A DNA stretch of 64,000 nucleotides from positions 2,790,001 through 2,854,000 of the forward strand of contig JAALGY010000031.1 in NCBI GenBank assembly GCA_032358165.1, in the 5' to 3' direction. This document shows positions 47,914-59,315 of this stretch, in pieces. The notes below the pieces were generated by a model. The model was given only the letters and a program-made list of their open reading frames with translations, made no database searches and was not told the DNA's origin. Position 1 is the first letter of the stretch, and the number at the start of each line of letters is the position of its first letter. The position numbers were made by a program, and so were the translations under genes. The DNA comes from Diplosphaera chodatii (Eukaryota > Chlorophyta > Trebouxiophyceae > Prasiolales > Stichococcaceae).

Positions 47914-50832
47914 ATGCCATGCAGAGTGGCGTCCAGCAGGAATCAATGCAGCCACCACCGGCCGCACCACACCCGGCACAGGTGCTCCAATGGCCAACAG
48001 ACTGCTGCGCACGCGGGCAGGCAGCACCGTGCAGCCCGTCACAGGCACGTCCAGTGTCTCACTTGCGCTGCATCTGCGGCCTCAGAAGGCAGTGGATACG
48101 CAGCCGGGCTGCCGCTGTCCGATCTTGGGGTGGATGGCGTCGTGAACCCCTCGCAGCGCTACACCAATGAGTTCATGGCGTTCTTGCAGGCAAGGATGCT
48201 GCGCATGCCGCATGCACAGACACTGTACCGATGCACAAATTTCTGTTCAGCTTCAAACAGTATTCATGCCCTGACGTCCTGCTGATCGTCATGCAGGAGT
48301 TGCCATGGCGGCGAGTATCTATCTGGGGCATCGTGGTGTTTTCGGCCTACCAGATGAAGGACTTCTTCGGCATCGCCATGGGCACCTTCATCATATCATT
48401 CATCGGCAACGGCTTTGTACAGACAGCGCAGCACGCTCCCACCCTGGACCGCCTCTCGCCCAGAGTCCGCCGTCACAGCATGGTGGCTGCCCTGTCATGC
48501 GGGTGCTCATGCTCATACAATCTGCAGCCAGCACCGTGTCGGGACGGCCGCCATGCGTGTCCCACGTGTCCTGCCTGTAAGTACAGGTGCTGCTGTACTT
48601 CCTGATCATCGTCAGCGTGGTGGGCCTGTTTGTCGTGCTCACGGCGCCCGATATCATCCGGGAGGCGTCCGACTTTGTGACCCGCCTCAAAAGCGACAAC
48701 GTGTGGACTGTGGTGCTGGAGAAGATGCGCCACGGCCTGGGGCGAGCTCCCTCTTGAAATCTGCATACATAGTCATTCGAACCTTGCAATAAGAGCCTTT
48801 ATGGGCCCAACTTAGATGAGCCGCGCAATGTTCATATGCTCCTGCAAACGCACACAGGGACGGCATGATGGACCAGCTGGAGCGGGTGCTGTCCGTCGCG
48901 AGCGGCGACGAGCTGGCCATGAAGCACACCGCCAATGCAGCGGAGTGGACGGCGCAGCGCACACAGGTACATGCTCGGAGATCAGCATACATGGTGTGCC
49001 GTGTCGTGCCGCGCCCCCCATGCAGCTGCACTCACTGCTGGCCGTTAACTCCATGGTCACTCGCTGTATTGTCGCACACGCGCCCGTTCTGCCCGCAGGC
49101 CATGGCGGGCGTGCTGCACAAGCTGCTGCACACCTACACGGACACAGCCATCAGCGTGACGACGGGGCTGGTCACCTCCATCACGCGCTTCGCCGTGCAG
49201 GTGCCAACATGGCGCCAGACGTGTCACAATGCCCGCGTGATCAGCGCCCTGTCCTTTGGCCAGGCAAACGTGTGTGAGCGCGCTGCACGGTCCTCCTGCC
49301 GGCACAGCGGCTCGGTGCAGGTGCTGAGGCCGTGGCTTCCCCTTTGCAGGCGGGCGTCAGCATGGTGCTGTCGTTCATGATCCTGTGGGACCTGACGACC
49401 ATCCGGGCGGGCGTGACCTCGCTGCGCACCTCCCGCCTCGCGCCCGTGTACGAGGAGATCGCGCCCAGCTTCGCGATCTTCGGCACCCTGTTCGGCAAGG
49501 CGCTGCAGGCCCAGGTGCAGCCTGTCATGCGCATGTCGCTGAGCCTGCTGTGACAGTACAGAAAGACCCTGCACTTGCAAAGGTGCTGGGGCGTCTCTCT
49601 GCTGATCCAGAGGTCACAGGATGGACATCTTGCTTCTATCAGGTTATGACCTCGCGTTCTGGTGCAGGCACGTATCGCGCTGGCCAACACAGCTTTGACA
49701 GCGCTCGGCATGTGGGCAATGCAAATTCCAGGTGCAGCTGGCATCTCGTGCGCTGCCGTCCAGCTGCCGACAGCATTTTGTCTCTGCACTCGAGTTGTGC
49801 GTCTCACTGCTGCTGGCTCTCGAACCTGGAGGCACAATTTGTGATGGGCATGTGCAGGCATTGGACTACTGTCACTGTTCGTGTTTATCTGCTCCTTCAT
49901 TCCTATTGCTGGCGTGTTCATTTCGACGACACCCATTGCCTTTGTGGCACTCACAGAATATGGCTTCATGAAGGTGCGCTGCTTGTTTTCACATCCCGAC
50001 TGATGTTGCAGTGTGAGCACATAGACACATACCTCTGTGACATATGGCTCCTTCTTCACGTTGCGCAGCTTGCGCTCACGATTGCAATGGTGATCGGCAT
50101 CCACTTTGTTGAGGCATATGGCCTAAACCCAGGTGCTTATCCCTTCGATTTGTGCACTGTTCAGTTTCGAGCTGCCGCATGAGAAGACAGTGCCAGGCAT
50201 ATTACCATTGGCAAGTCAGTCTGACATTGTCTGTGGCCGCAGCCATCTACTCGGCGCACCTGAAGCTGCACCCGCTGATGGTGCTGTCGGTGCTGGTCAT
50301 TGCGGAGCACAGCCTCGGCGTGTGGGGCCTGCTGCTGGCAGGTGCGTGCCCCAACCATATGTTCAGTGGATGTGTTGCAGGTCAAAAGTCACACCGCGGA
50401 GCCAGCTGCTGCAGAATAGCAGCTTGTGTCCTGGGTGCGTTCCTGCCTTCTCAGGGGAGAACATCCTGACCACATGAACGTCAAACAGTCGATGCTGGCG
50501 CTCCGTTGCAGTGCCGCTGACGGTCTTCCTGCTGGACTACTGCATCCGGTACCCGACCATCACGCTCACTGATGTGGCAGCCAACGAGCTAGAGGTGGGA
50601 GGACACATCATGATCATCTGACGACGTCAAGAGCAAACTGCAGGAACGAAGCATAATGACAACGCAGGCCACCTGAAAACGCCGTCACCTCCCCCCGGTG
50701 CCGCAGGTGATCAGCTCCATTGACCGTGACTTCGAGCCGCAGTCGCCGGCCGTCGCCACTGCTGCAAGGGAGACGGCCACAAAGGAGAAGGTGAAGGTGC
50801 AGATGGGCAGCCAGCTGGGCCAGCTGGGCTGA
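47914..50832 (+). CDS. AI-2E family (PerM/TqsA-like) multispanning membrane protein
   Basis: Twelve exons: 47914-48189, 48297-48416, 48587-48741, 48858-48966, 49099-49200, 49350-49514, 49668-49731, 49858-49973, 50069-50132, 50243-50341, 50512-50594 and 50707-50832, about 492 aa. The family is best known from bacteria and cyanobacteria as transporters or permeases. Paired helices appear early (IWGIVVFSAYQMKDF, VLLYFLIIVSVVGLFVVL). The late part has the family order FIPIAGVFISTTPIAF, IHFVEAYGLNP, HLKLHPLMVLSVLVIAEHSLGVWGLLLAVPLTVFLLDY. The N-terminus is basic and ends CAASAASEG, suggesting plastid import, but the start codon is uncertain (47872 or 47914). Two introns use GC donors (48190 and 48742). 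The substrate cannot be inferred. Confidence 0.8.
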
Positions 50833-51793
50833 CGACAGCCAGCACGACGTGCTGCTGGCGTCTTGACAGGTCGTGAGAGCTGCAGAGCAGTTAGATGGCC
50901 AAAAGGCAAGCGCAGAGTACCAGCACACACATTGGGGAGAACATGACCGCACATGACCGAGGGCGGCGGCCGCGAGCCATGGCTCATCTTGCTTACCAGC
51001 AGATGCCGCCGCCAAAGTGTGACCGCCAACCATCCACAGTGTACAGTCTGCCAGATCGACCGCTGACCGTGCGTTTGACCGCGGACCAACAGAAGGGTGT
51101 TTGAGACTGCAGAAACTAGAGATGACAGGTCCAGGAGTTCAGATGTGTAAGGTGGTAGTTGCAGTGCGTGCAGGAAGTGCAAGGCCTTGCACCGGTGCCT
51201 GTTACAGCAGCCTGTGGCTGAAATGATCAGGGATTCGTCATCCATTGTGGTACCATGTCGTTTGTACGAACAGCGCTGCGATGTCGATGAGAGGAAGTTG
51301 CAAGGACAAGACATGCCACGGACCACGCACGGCATGCCTCAGTCTGCTCACAGTCTATCGTGTTTGTAGGCAGCATGGTCATATGCGGTGAGATCACGCG
51401 CTCGGATCGTTGTCAGCGCCGAAGGTCATAGCTACGGGCGGGGTTGGAGGTTATCGCGACAGGGCTGAACAACAGTAGCCGAGGTACACCCCAGCTATCT
51501 ACGACGCAGCGAAGGCAAGTTAGCTAGGCCATCACTCCAGGCTTGCTTGTCGCGCCGAGGTGATAGGTGAGGCTCGCCACTCCCTGTCGGCTAGGTTTAC
51601 GTATGCAACATGCGGTTGACCCCCGCACCATCGGCTGCGGCCTGTCTGTGTCGTGCTTGCCGTCGTCATCAGACTTCCAACTGCATTGCACTGAGCTTGC
51701 CTTGCCCACAAACATGAGTGGGCGGCAGCATGCAGTAGACTGACATCTTGACAGGCGATCAGTGCAGCTGCAGAGCGCCGCAGAAAGGACGGC
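50833..51793. other. 3' UTR of AI-2E-like gene and promoter/5' UTR of SBP gene
   Basis: No supported coding frame is present. The proximal part holds the TGTAA at 51146; the distal part must contain the SBP gene promoter. No further elements are recognised. Confidence 0.5.
51146..51150 (+). terminator. TGTAA polyadenylation signal, AI-2E-like gene
   Basis: TGTAA lies 313 bp after the stop at 50830-50832, a typical algal distance. Confidence 0.45.
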
Positions 51794-54700
51794 ATGGCGG
51801 AGCGAGATGTTGAGTACGCCGCAGGCGAGGATGCTGCCGCGCCATGTCGGTGCAGGGTGAGGCTTCCAGCGGTGGCGGGCCACCCTCTGCTGTCCGGCGT
51901 TTCTGCCCATATTCTGGGAACGTGCAAAATCTGGAGGCAACCTGCTGCTTGCATCTACACACCTTGTTGTCCAGCGTGAGTGATAATAAATATGACTGCA
52001 GCATCTCTGTGTCGCTGGTCGCGCCGTGGCCTTCGCACGGATCGACTCCGCAAGCCACCACATGCATGGGGATGACTCATCAGGGCATTCAGCCCCGTTG
52101 TGCCCTTGTGCAGGTCGACGGGTGCGGCTTCCTGCTTGCCAGCGAGAAGCTGTTTTACAGGCGGTCGCGCTGCTGCTCGCAGCACGCTCGGCAGCTGCAG
52201 GTGAGCATGCTCGCGCCTGCAGTAGATGACGAGCATCAGTGCGTGCTCAGGTGCCTTCACGAGCCCGGGTCCAGCATTTGCGAACGACCAGCAGTCCATT
52301 AAACTTTTGGGTACAGTGAGTAATGACGAGATGTGCTAGGGAGACATGTCTTCTTCAGGTCATGGTCGAGGGCCAGGAGCGCCGCTTCTGCCAGCAGTGC
52401 TGCGGCTTCCACGAGCTGCTCGCCTTCGACGGTGCACGTAGGTGAGGAATGCTCCATCCATACTGTAGCTGGTATGCACGACGCGAGCTGCTCGATGGAT
52501 GGGGCATGCAAGTGGACCTGCATGTCTTAGCGGTGTCGTCGTGCATGCTTCTAATTTCACCATGTGCGCCTGCAGGAGCTGCCGGGCCCGGCTCCAGGCG
52601 CACAACGCGCGGCAGCGGGAGCGCTGGTCCTCTGCCGGCAGCAACCGGCGGCGGACACGCGACGATGCGGCGGACGGCACCCAGGACAGCGGTGCCCACC
52701 GGCAGCCGGTGGCCCAATCGCCGCCTGGGACACAGCAGCCACCGCTGTACTCCCGCACCTATGGTTCCGCGCCTTCTGATGCGCGCGCTGCGTTCGCGGC
52801 GCTCTACGGCCTGCTGCCGACACCGATCCACCCAGCTGCTGCCATGCCTGGCCAGGTGCGCAGCATGACGTCGCTCGAGAGTTTGTCTGTCCGCCCTCAT
52901 GCAGTCACCCACACGCCGTAACGAGCTGCAATGGTACACGTCTCCCTGAACGCAGGACCGGGCAGCCAGCCTGCAGGCGACGATGGGCGGGCAAGGGTGC
53001 GGACCCGCGCTCAACACCTGGCCCGCCAACCCCTTTGCGGCGCCCCTGCCCAGCATGCCAGCCAGCGGCGGGTGGTGGCCGATGACGCCGGTGCCGGCAG
53101 ACGAGGGTCGGGATCGCAACACCAAGGCGCAGCGCATGCTGCGGTCCTCCTCGGCTGGCAACGGCAGCCATGGCAGCGATTTAATCGGCGCAGGTGGGCT
53201 TGTACAGCTGCCATGCCACTATGCACCGTCATGTGTGTGCCCATATGATATGGAGTACCTATGGGGCACTGCCTCGGCTTTGTCCCCCGAAAACATCTGT
53301 AAGCAAGGGTACATACATTTCGGCACGTACATGAGATGTAAATGCGGGATCCCCATTGTACGCTGCTGCCACCTGAACCATAAGTATGACTGGTGGGTTG
53401 GGCGACCACCCGTGTCTGTATACAGGAGCACCGCCCGCATGGGGGGCCTTTGGCATGCCACACAGCCCGCTGCAGCAGTCGATGGCCACCAGCCCTGCTG
53501 CCAGCCTCATGTCCATTGGCATTAGTGGCGATGGAGGCGGTCGGCTGTTTGCTGAAGGCGGCGCAGGTGTGACCGGACGTAGCAGCTCAGGCCTCGAGCA
53601 GCTGATGGGCAGCAGTGGAGGCTCAACTCTGGTGAGCTTTCGTGTTGCTGAAGGAGTCAATGACAGGCCATGACCAATGCCTGTAATCCGTTGCTGACGT
53701 TATTCATAAGCGCATGACGACTGGTGGTGCTGTCTTCATTGGGATGACTGCTCACTGCACTTTGCCTTCCTGCAGACGTCCGGGTGGAACAGCTTGTCGC
53801 TGCCGCCGGCGCCGCCGCAGACAGTCAATCTCGCCGCTCAAGCAGCTGGCATCACGTGCGTCTGACTGCTGACCTTTCGAGTGTGCACGAAGAGCTGTGG
53901 TGCAGGCCTTCAGGATCTGATCGAACAGTCTTCGTGATGGTAATCATGAAGATAGGATGTGAACTTCGACTGTGCCCCTTGTGATATTGAGAGTCCCACT
54001 GCGCAGCGATGACGGCAACACTGGCGGCCTGCGTGTCAGGAGCTGGAGCACTAATGCCTTGGGTGGCCGCAACTGGATGGACCCCGCATTTGGCATTGCC
54101 GACCTGGAGGTGCCGGAGCTGGACCCAGGGAACGACACCGGAGCCCTGGCCTTCACTGAGCAGGTGCAGCTGCTATAGCAAACACCGTTGTTGCAATGCG
54201 GGCCTCAGCACTCAGAGGCTCTCTGCACGTCATGGCCCGCAGACATCGGCGCAACTTTGCTGACACGGAAGCCTGGTGTTCGGTCAGAAGTAAACTGTCC
54301 GTCTGGTTGTCTTCCTCCAACACATCCCTAGGCTAGGACGGACGACCTGGAATGATGACAGACACGCATGCTGGTCGTCTGCAGGCCCCGCAAACGCTTG
54401 TGATGGCGCAGCAGCTCATGGGGATCCAGCTGCCAGCCAGCCCGCCGCAGTTTCCGCACAGGGGCTCCGCCACCCGGGTGCGGCGGTCGCTGGACTCCTG
54501 CCGAGAACACGAGCTCATGGGGAGCAATCCTCCGGTAGCGGTGAGTGACGCGCCTCAGGCCTGCAGTACAAAGGTCCACAGCAGGCGGACGAATGCTCAT
54601 GCTCAATATAACGTGGGCATCTGCTGACGGACGAATTCCTGGTGTTGCAGGACATGCAGTCGAGCCAGTGGGCAGGCGCTGCACTCAGGCACCCACCCAA

Positions 54701-55531
54701 CGCATATGCCGGCGAAGATCAGCAGCGGCGCTGCTCCCTTGATTCCCGCATCTCACAGATCAGCAAGCAGCGCCTGATGGCCACCTCCACAGTGAGAGGC
54801 ACCCTTGCTGCCCAACCTACACGATGCAGCTCCCACAGTGCTCGGCTCAGCGCTTTTGTCTTGACGCCGCTAACACCAGCTGTTGAATCACATACTGACC
54901 GCACTGTCTGTGCCCCATCTGTCCACAGGCCAGTCGCTTTGCGCCGCAACAGCAGCAACAGCAGCAGCTGAGCACGGCCAGCATGTTGTTGGGTCCTGGC
55001 TGGTGAGAGCTGGCTGCTCCCTGCAGCGCCATGACAGCATCATGTTGAACAACACGGTCGGAGATGACTCAACAGCTGTGCGAACGTCGTTGATAGTGCC
55101 CTCTAATCACCTCCGACCGACACACAGGCTGCCTCCCAGGCTTCTTGTGCGTCCTCCTCAGGGACATCAACGAGAGCACGCTGCCGGCAACTGGCGAGGG
55201 CCTCGCACACGCAGCTGGCTCCGACCCCCCGCGGATGTCCTCGCTGCCGCACTGGGTGCCGGCCGCCGGCAGCCACTCGGCCGCACCGGGCACCCTGTGG
55301 CCGGACGCTCAATCGTGGGCGCGCCCCCCAGCTGGAGGCCGGCCCGAGGGCTCGGCGGCGGCCAGGCAGCAGGCGCCGACGCCGCCGGTGCTGATCGGCA
55401 GCGAGGGCGGCGGCGCGCACCGGTGGGGCATGGAGTCCGTGGAGTTCGGGCCGGTGGATGCCGCCGCCCTGGCGAGCCAGGCAATGCAGCTGGTCGGGGG
55501 CTTCCCACAAGCGCAGCTGCACCGCGCTTGA
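51794..55531 (+). CDS. SBP-box (squamosa-promoter-binding-like) transcription factor
   Basis: Twelve exons: 51794-51856, 52114-52200, 52359-52441, 52576-52855, 52956-53193, 53426-53631, 53776-53855, 54007-54163, 54385-54540, 54651-54791, 54929-55002 and 55162-55531, giving 644 aa. The SBP domain is at residues ~17-80. Zinc site 1 is C-x4-C-x16-C-x2-H (CRVDGC ... CSQH) and site 2 is C-x2-C-x3-H-x11-C (FCQQCCGFH ... SC), both complete. The basic nuclear-localisation overlap RRSCRARLQAHNARQRER is also present. SBP proteins bind GTAC-core DNA and occur only in the green lineage. The domain lies at the very N-terminus and is split over four exons. The remaining ~560 residues are disordered, Gln/Ser/Pro/Gly-rich and otherwise unassigned. 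The last exon could start at an earlier AG but only in a frame with poorer composition. Confidence 0.92.
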
Positions 55532-56564
55532 GACATGATAGACATTTGTGTGTGCTTTGTGTTGCACACAAGTAGGGGCAACGACCTGGGGCGTCGCGCA
55601 CTGCACGCCTGGCGTAACAGCAGTTTGTCCACCCCTGGGTCGACAGCGCTGACTGGGCTGACACTTTCGACGGCCCAATTTGTTGCTCTGAATGCGGGAT
55701 CAGACCTGCACATTCAGGGGGCCTGTGGGGTGCTGCTCGCCGGCAAGTAGGGTGTATGGTGACCTATCTTTCGTTGGGTGTCTTCCGCCTCGTGCTGTAT
55801 TGGGCCCCACATGCGGGCCTGCTTGTAGATGCCTGTCACCAGGTGCATGTCAGTACTGTTGAAGGACCTGTATACGCTTCACTGCTCTGGCACTCCCATG
55901 CTCGATACGGCCACAGCTCAGTGTGCTGGCCCAAGCTACCTATTAGTGTGCTGCGAAGCTTGATACAAGCGATTGCAGCCTCAGCTGTAGGGCCTATGAA
56001 GTAGCCTTGATGATGCGGTGCAGCAACATGTGTCATGTGGTTGGCAGATGCCGTACTTTGAGCATATCATGTGCTTATACGTCTTGCATTGCTGCAGGGG
56101 ACACAACTACGCTACTCAGTCGCAGAAACGCACACTCACTGCAAGCACACACATGGCATGTGCTGCCGAGGGCGGCAGCACGTTCAGCCGATATGACAGG
56201 GGTTCACAACTACCTTCAGGTCTACCGATGGTGCCTTGCTTGTCTACCTACAGAGCGGCGGCGATGTCGCTGCATCGACCAGTTCTGCTCGCAAGCCTGC
56301 CTGCATCTATGCTACGCCTCTGCTGCCTAGCCTCTAGCCAGGGTTCACATCTGCTGTTCTTCCTACGCTGATCTGAGGAGTTTTGAGTTCGGGTTCAGGT
56401 GCGCTTTAGAAGGACCTCTCGGCTCTCGTTTGCTTCGGCCGAATCGCGGCTGCTGCCTGTGCTCTGTCTACGCTGCAGTGCTGCTATCGCTCAGGCCGTC
56501 AGTTGCCAGCAGTCCAGGGTCTTGGGTTCGAACTTCACGCCTGTACGGGCGGGTCTCGATTCTC
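55532..56564. other. Convergent intergenic region after SBP gene
   Basis: The SBP gene (+) and the small-protein gene (-) end towards each other here. Only short, unbiased frames are present. The sequence GGGTTCGAAC at about 56524-56533 resembles a tRNA B-box, but no cloverleaf can be built around it. Confidence 0.5.
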
Positions 56565-56804
56565 TCATGCATTGGCCCCCAGCAGGCCGCCGCCGGCATA
56601 CTTTGAGCGCTTGGGCGGAGCCGGCGGCTCGGCCGCCAGCTGCAGCTCCTCCATCAGCTCCATGTTCTTAAAGCCCAGGACCTGGGCGCCGCGGGCCACG
56701 CCGCCGTTCATGAGGCCACCGGCGATCTGCCGCATCTGGCCCTGGGACATCAGGCGGTTCACGCCGCCGAAGTACCGCTGTAGCAGTGCGAGCTCTGCCG
56801 ACAT
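56565..56804 (-). CDS. Small intronless protein, paralogue of the 57827-58605 gene
   Basis: The protein is 79 aa from the Met at 56804 (MSAELALLQRYFGG...). A Met two codons upstream (56810) is possible, but the chosen start aligns with the paralogue start MSLVSELAL. Shared blocks are SELAL, YFGG, GxARGAQVLGF, ELxEELQLAAEPPxPP and KYAG. There is no signal peptide or membrane segment. The GC-rich codon use matches neighbouring genes, and blocks are conserved at the protein level, which supports a real gene. No known family is recognised. Unlike the paralogue it has no introns. Confidence 0.65.
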   Translation of the reverse strand: MSAELALLQRYFGGVNRLMSQGQMRQIAGGLMNGGVARGAQVLGFKNMELMEELQLAAEPPAPPKRSKYAGGGLLGANA

Positions 56805-56810
56805 CGCCAT

Positions 56811-57826
56811 CAGAGCTGCTGGCTGCCTGCTGCCTATATACTGGAACTCGACCTGTCTAGTACGTAGGAGAGTCAGGCGGATCAAGCTAAGCTACTATAA
56901 GTCTGGTGAGCGCGGCAGATGTGGCGGTGTGGAGCAGGTGTAAGTCAAACAACGGAAGGAAGCGCAGCCGCAGGCGTGATGCAAATATGCTGACTCGTTC
57001 CCACGTGGCTGCCTCGTCACCATGCTGGCACTGGGAGCCCTGCATCCAAGCTGCTGGCGTTCCTCTCGCTCGTGCAGATGCGGGTGGGCCTCAAACAAAG
57101 CTTGGCGACCATTAATGTCTGTTGACGCCACCGATTACTGCGGTGCACATCCATCTGCAGTATGCATGGTGCGCATGCCGAACAGAGCAAACACCTACCA
57201 GCATGCTACTATACACTCGCTGTCCTACCCTTGCATACGCCCCAACCCATACATCACACCGCACAGACCATAAAATGACACTACACATGGAGCAGCACGT
57301 ATCAACAGTCACGAATATGAAACTGTAGGATCAGCACAGCTGTTTGCCAGCCGGCATACAGTCTGAAAACACAATGGGCAACTTGCAACGAATGCTGCCC
57401 CACTTGAGGCTGCGTAATGTATACTTCGAGCAGTCAAGGGTGGCATCCTACACACTTGTACAGGGCATGGTACAGCTAGTAGTGAGACAGGTACTGTACA
57501 GAATGGCAACCAAATTTGGCCGGTACACCGGTCGGCGCCCAAGCTTGCTGCTCATCAGGGTCGCCACACAGATCGCCTCAAGCTGCAGGCCCGCAGCAAA
57601 CTGGCAGAGCATCAGCACCGAGTCGTCACGAACTGATGCCTGCATGTAGAGAAACAAAGCGCAGACATCAGTGTCATCTCGATGGTGATGGCTCAATGGT
57701 AGCTGTCACGCAGCGTCATGCTGCTGCTGGTGATTCGACCAGCGGCGTCAGGCATGCATGAGGGTGCAGAGCCCTGCGATGCTGAAATCAGACATCAACA
57801 TGCACAGGTGGAACGGACAACAGAAA
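56811..57826. other. Intergenic region between the two paralogous small-protein genes
   Basis: It contains the upstream region of the intronless copy and the 3' UTR of the intron-bearing copy, both on the - strand. It is notably richer in A/T than coding regions. No coding or RNA gene is recognised. Confidence 0.5.
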
Positions 57827-58605
57827 TCAACCTTCGGGGCTGCCGGCATACTTCGCCCGCCGCGGGGGGCAGGGGGGCTCGGCCGCAAGCTGCAGCTCCT
57901 CCGACAGCTCCGGATCCTGCGCGCAGTGCAGACAATGTCAGCCTCACGGTGCTGCTGGAGCAATCGGGGTACATGCGCAGACGGTGGCCACAACAGCGCT
58001 GGTGCATTGACACATCCAGCAACACAGTAGTGTGCTTCCATTGAAAAGGCAGGGGTGCAGACCCAGGAGGGAGCGACCTCAAAGGTCATTCGCGATGTTT
58101 GATAAGACAGCATTTGCCACAAGGCAGCGGCAGCCCACCCTGAAGCCAAGGACCTGGGCGCCTCGGGCCATCCCCGCGGCCGCTTCATGCACCACCAGCT
58201 GCACCTGGTCCTGGGCGGCCACCATCATCCTCCCGCCAAAGTACTGAGCATCAACACACCATCAGCTATCAGCCTAGTGGTCCACAGGGTAGAGTACCAG
58301 CATCACGCTGGTCCAGGCTGACACCACATGCATAGGCGACACCCAGTGGCCGCCAACCGCTTCTCCGGTGCCGTTACTGAGTAAGCCTGCACCATCAGCT
58401 AGGTGCGCGCAAAGCATCTGCGTCGGCTGCAAGCCTCTCGAGGGGTGGTGCACCAGTCCGGCATAGCCAGGCACGGGGTAGTGTTGCAGAGCGTGGCCCC
58501 GGCAAAAGAGCTGCTAGTCACGCGTGGAAGACTTCAGCTGGTATGGAATGCTCACGCATGCTCGCTCACCCGTCGGACCAGGGCCAGCTCCGACACCAGC
58601 GACAT
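57827..58605 (-). CDS. Small protein with two introns, paralogue of the 56565-56804 gene
   Basis: Exons read in descending order are 58605-58570, 58243-58139 and 57916-57827, giving 76 aa plus stop. Both introns are phase 0 with GTGAGC and GTGGGC donors. The exons encode MSLVSELALVRR, then a block starting YFGGRMMVAAQDQ and ending ARGAQVLGFR, then DPELSEELQLAAEPP to KYAGSPEG. The alignment with the intronless neighbour crosses both splice sites without gaps at the junctions, which confirms the exon choice. No known domain is recognised; a cytosolic or organellar location cannot be decided. Confidence 0.7.
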
Positions 58606-59315
58606 GGTCGTCGTTGTGATGCGCCGCAAGGGTCGGTCCAGCAAACGACCTGCGAGCAGATATGACAACGTGAAGCTCACAGCAGCTGTCATTATAATCC
58701 GTTGTAACTCAAAGCTGGGCGCCGATCATGCGTCACATGCTCAGGCAAACAGTGCACCTGAGTGCAGCACCCAGCAACAGACGTTAAGTTTGCACTGTGC
58801 AGGCGGCTGCGAGGATGTGCAGGCAAAATCCAGCTGCTTTCAAGCTTTGAGAAGCCGATCGTCGACAGGCTGATGGCTATCACAACGCTGTGCTGCGGTG
58901 CTGTGGGCGCAATCGTCGATCGAGCTGGGGCTGGCGAGGACGGGGTCCGCCCATACGCTCCAAGAAACCTGTGCATTGAGAGTCCCTGCGTCCCCAAGTC
59001 GAAGCTTTGCAGGTTCGTATCGAGCAATTGGCTCGAAACGTCGAGATTCGAGTCGCCTGTCGGTTTACAGCTCTTTGGCAACGCATTCTCTGTGTGTTGC
59101 CAGAAACGGCTCTGCCTGCCACAGTCGAGAATTTGCACCGACACTGTGACTGAGTGTAACTTGACTTGCCACAAGTGCTCGACAGCTTGTACACCAGCCT
59201 TCATGTCGTAGCCACTGGTGGAGCTGAGCTGTAGCCCCTGTCGCTGCCTGTTACAGCAGGCAGCATTACCTCCTGAGCTGTCGCGGCGCCGCTCAAACAT
59301 TCAAGCCGCAACACG
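58606..59315. promoter_or_regulatory. Divergent upstream region of small-protein and reticulon-like genes
   Basis: Starts at 58605 (-) and 59316 (+) leave 710 bp that must carry both promoters. An open + frame at 58762-59211 has low GC3 and no similarity to known proteins, so it is not treated as a gene. The segment 59005-59065 has several TCGA-containing near-palindromic words of unknown meaning. Confidence 0.45.

Noticed and set aside
56515..56560. tRNA- or SINE-like B-box (GGGTTCGAAC)
   Set aside because: No matching acceptor, D-arm or anticodon stem can be formed nearby and no copy of the segment was noticed elsewhere in the window.
58762..59211. 149-codon + frame between the divergent genes
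   Set aside because: It has low GC3, frequent Cys and no conserved blocks, unlike every supported exon in the window.
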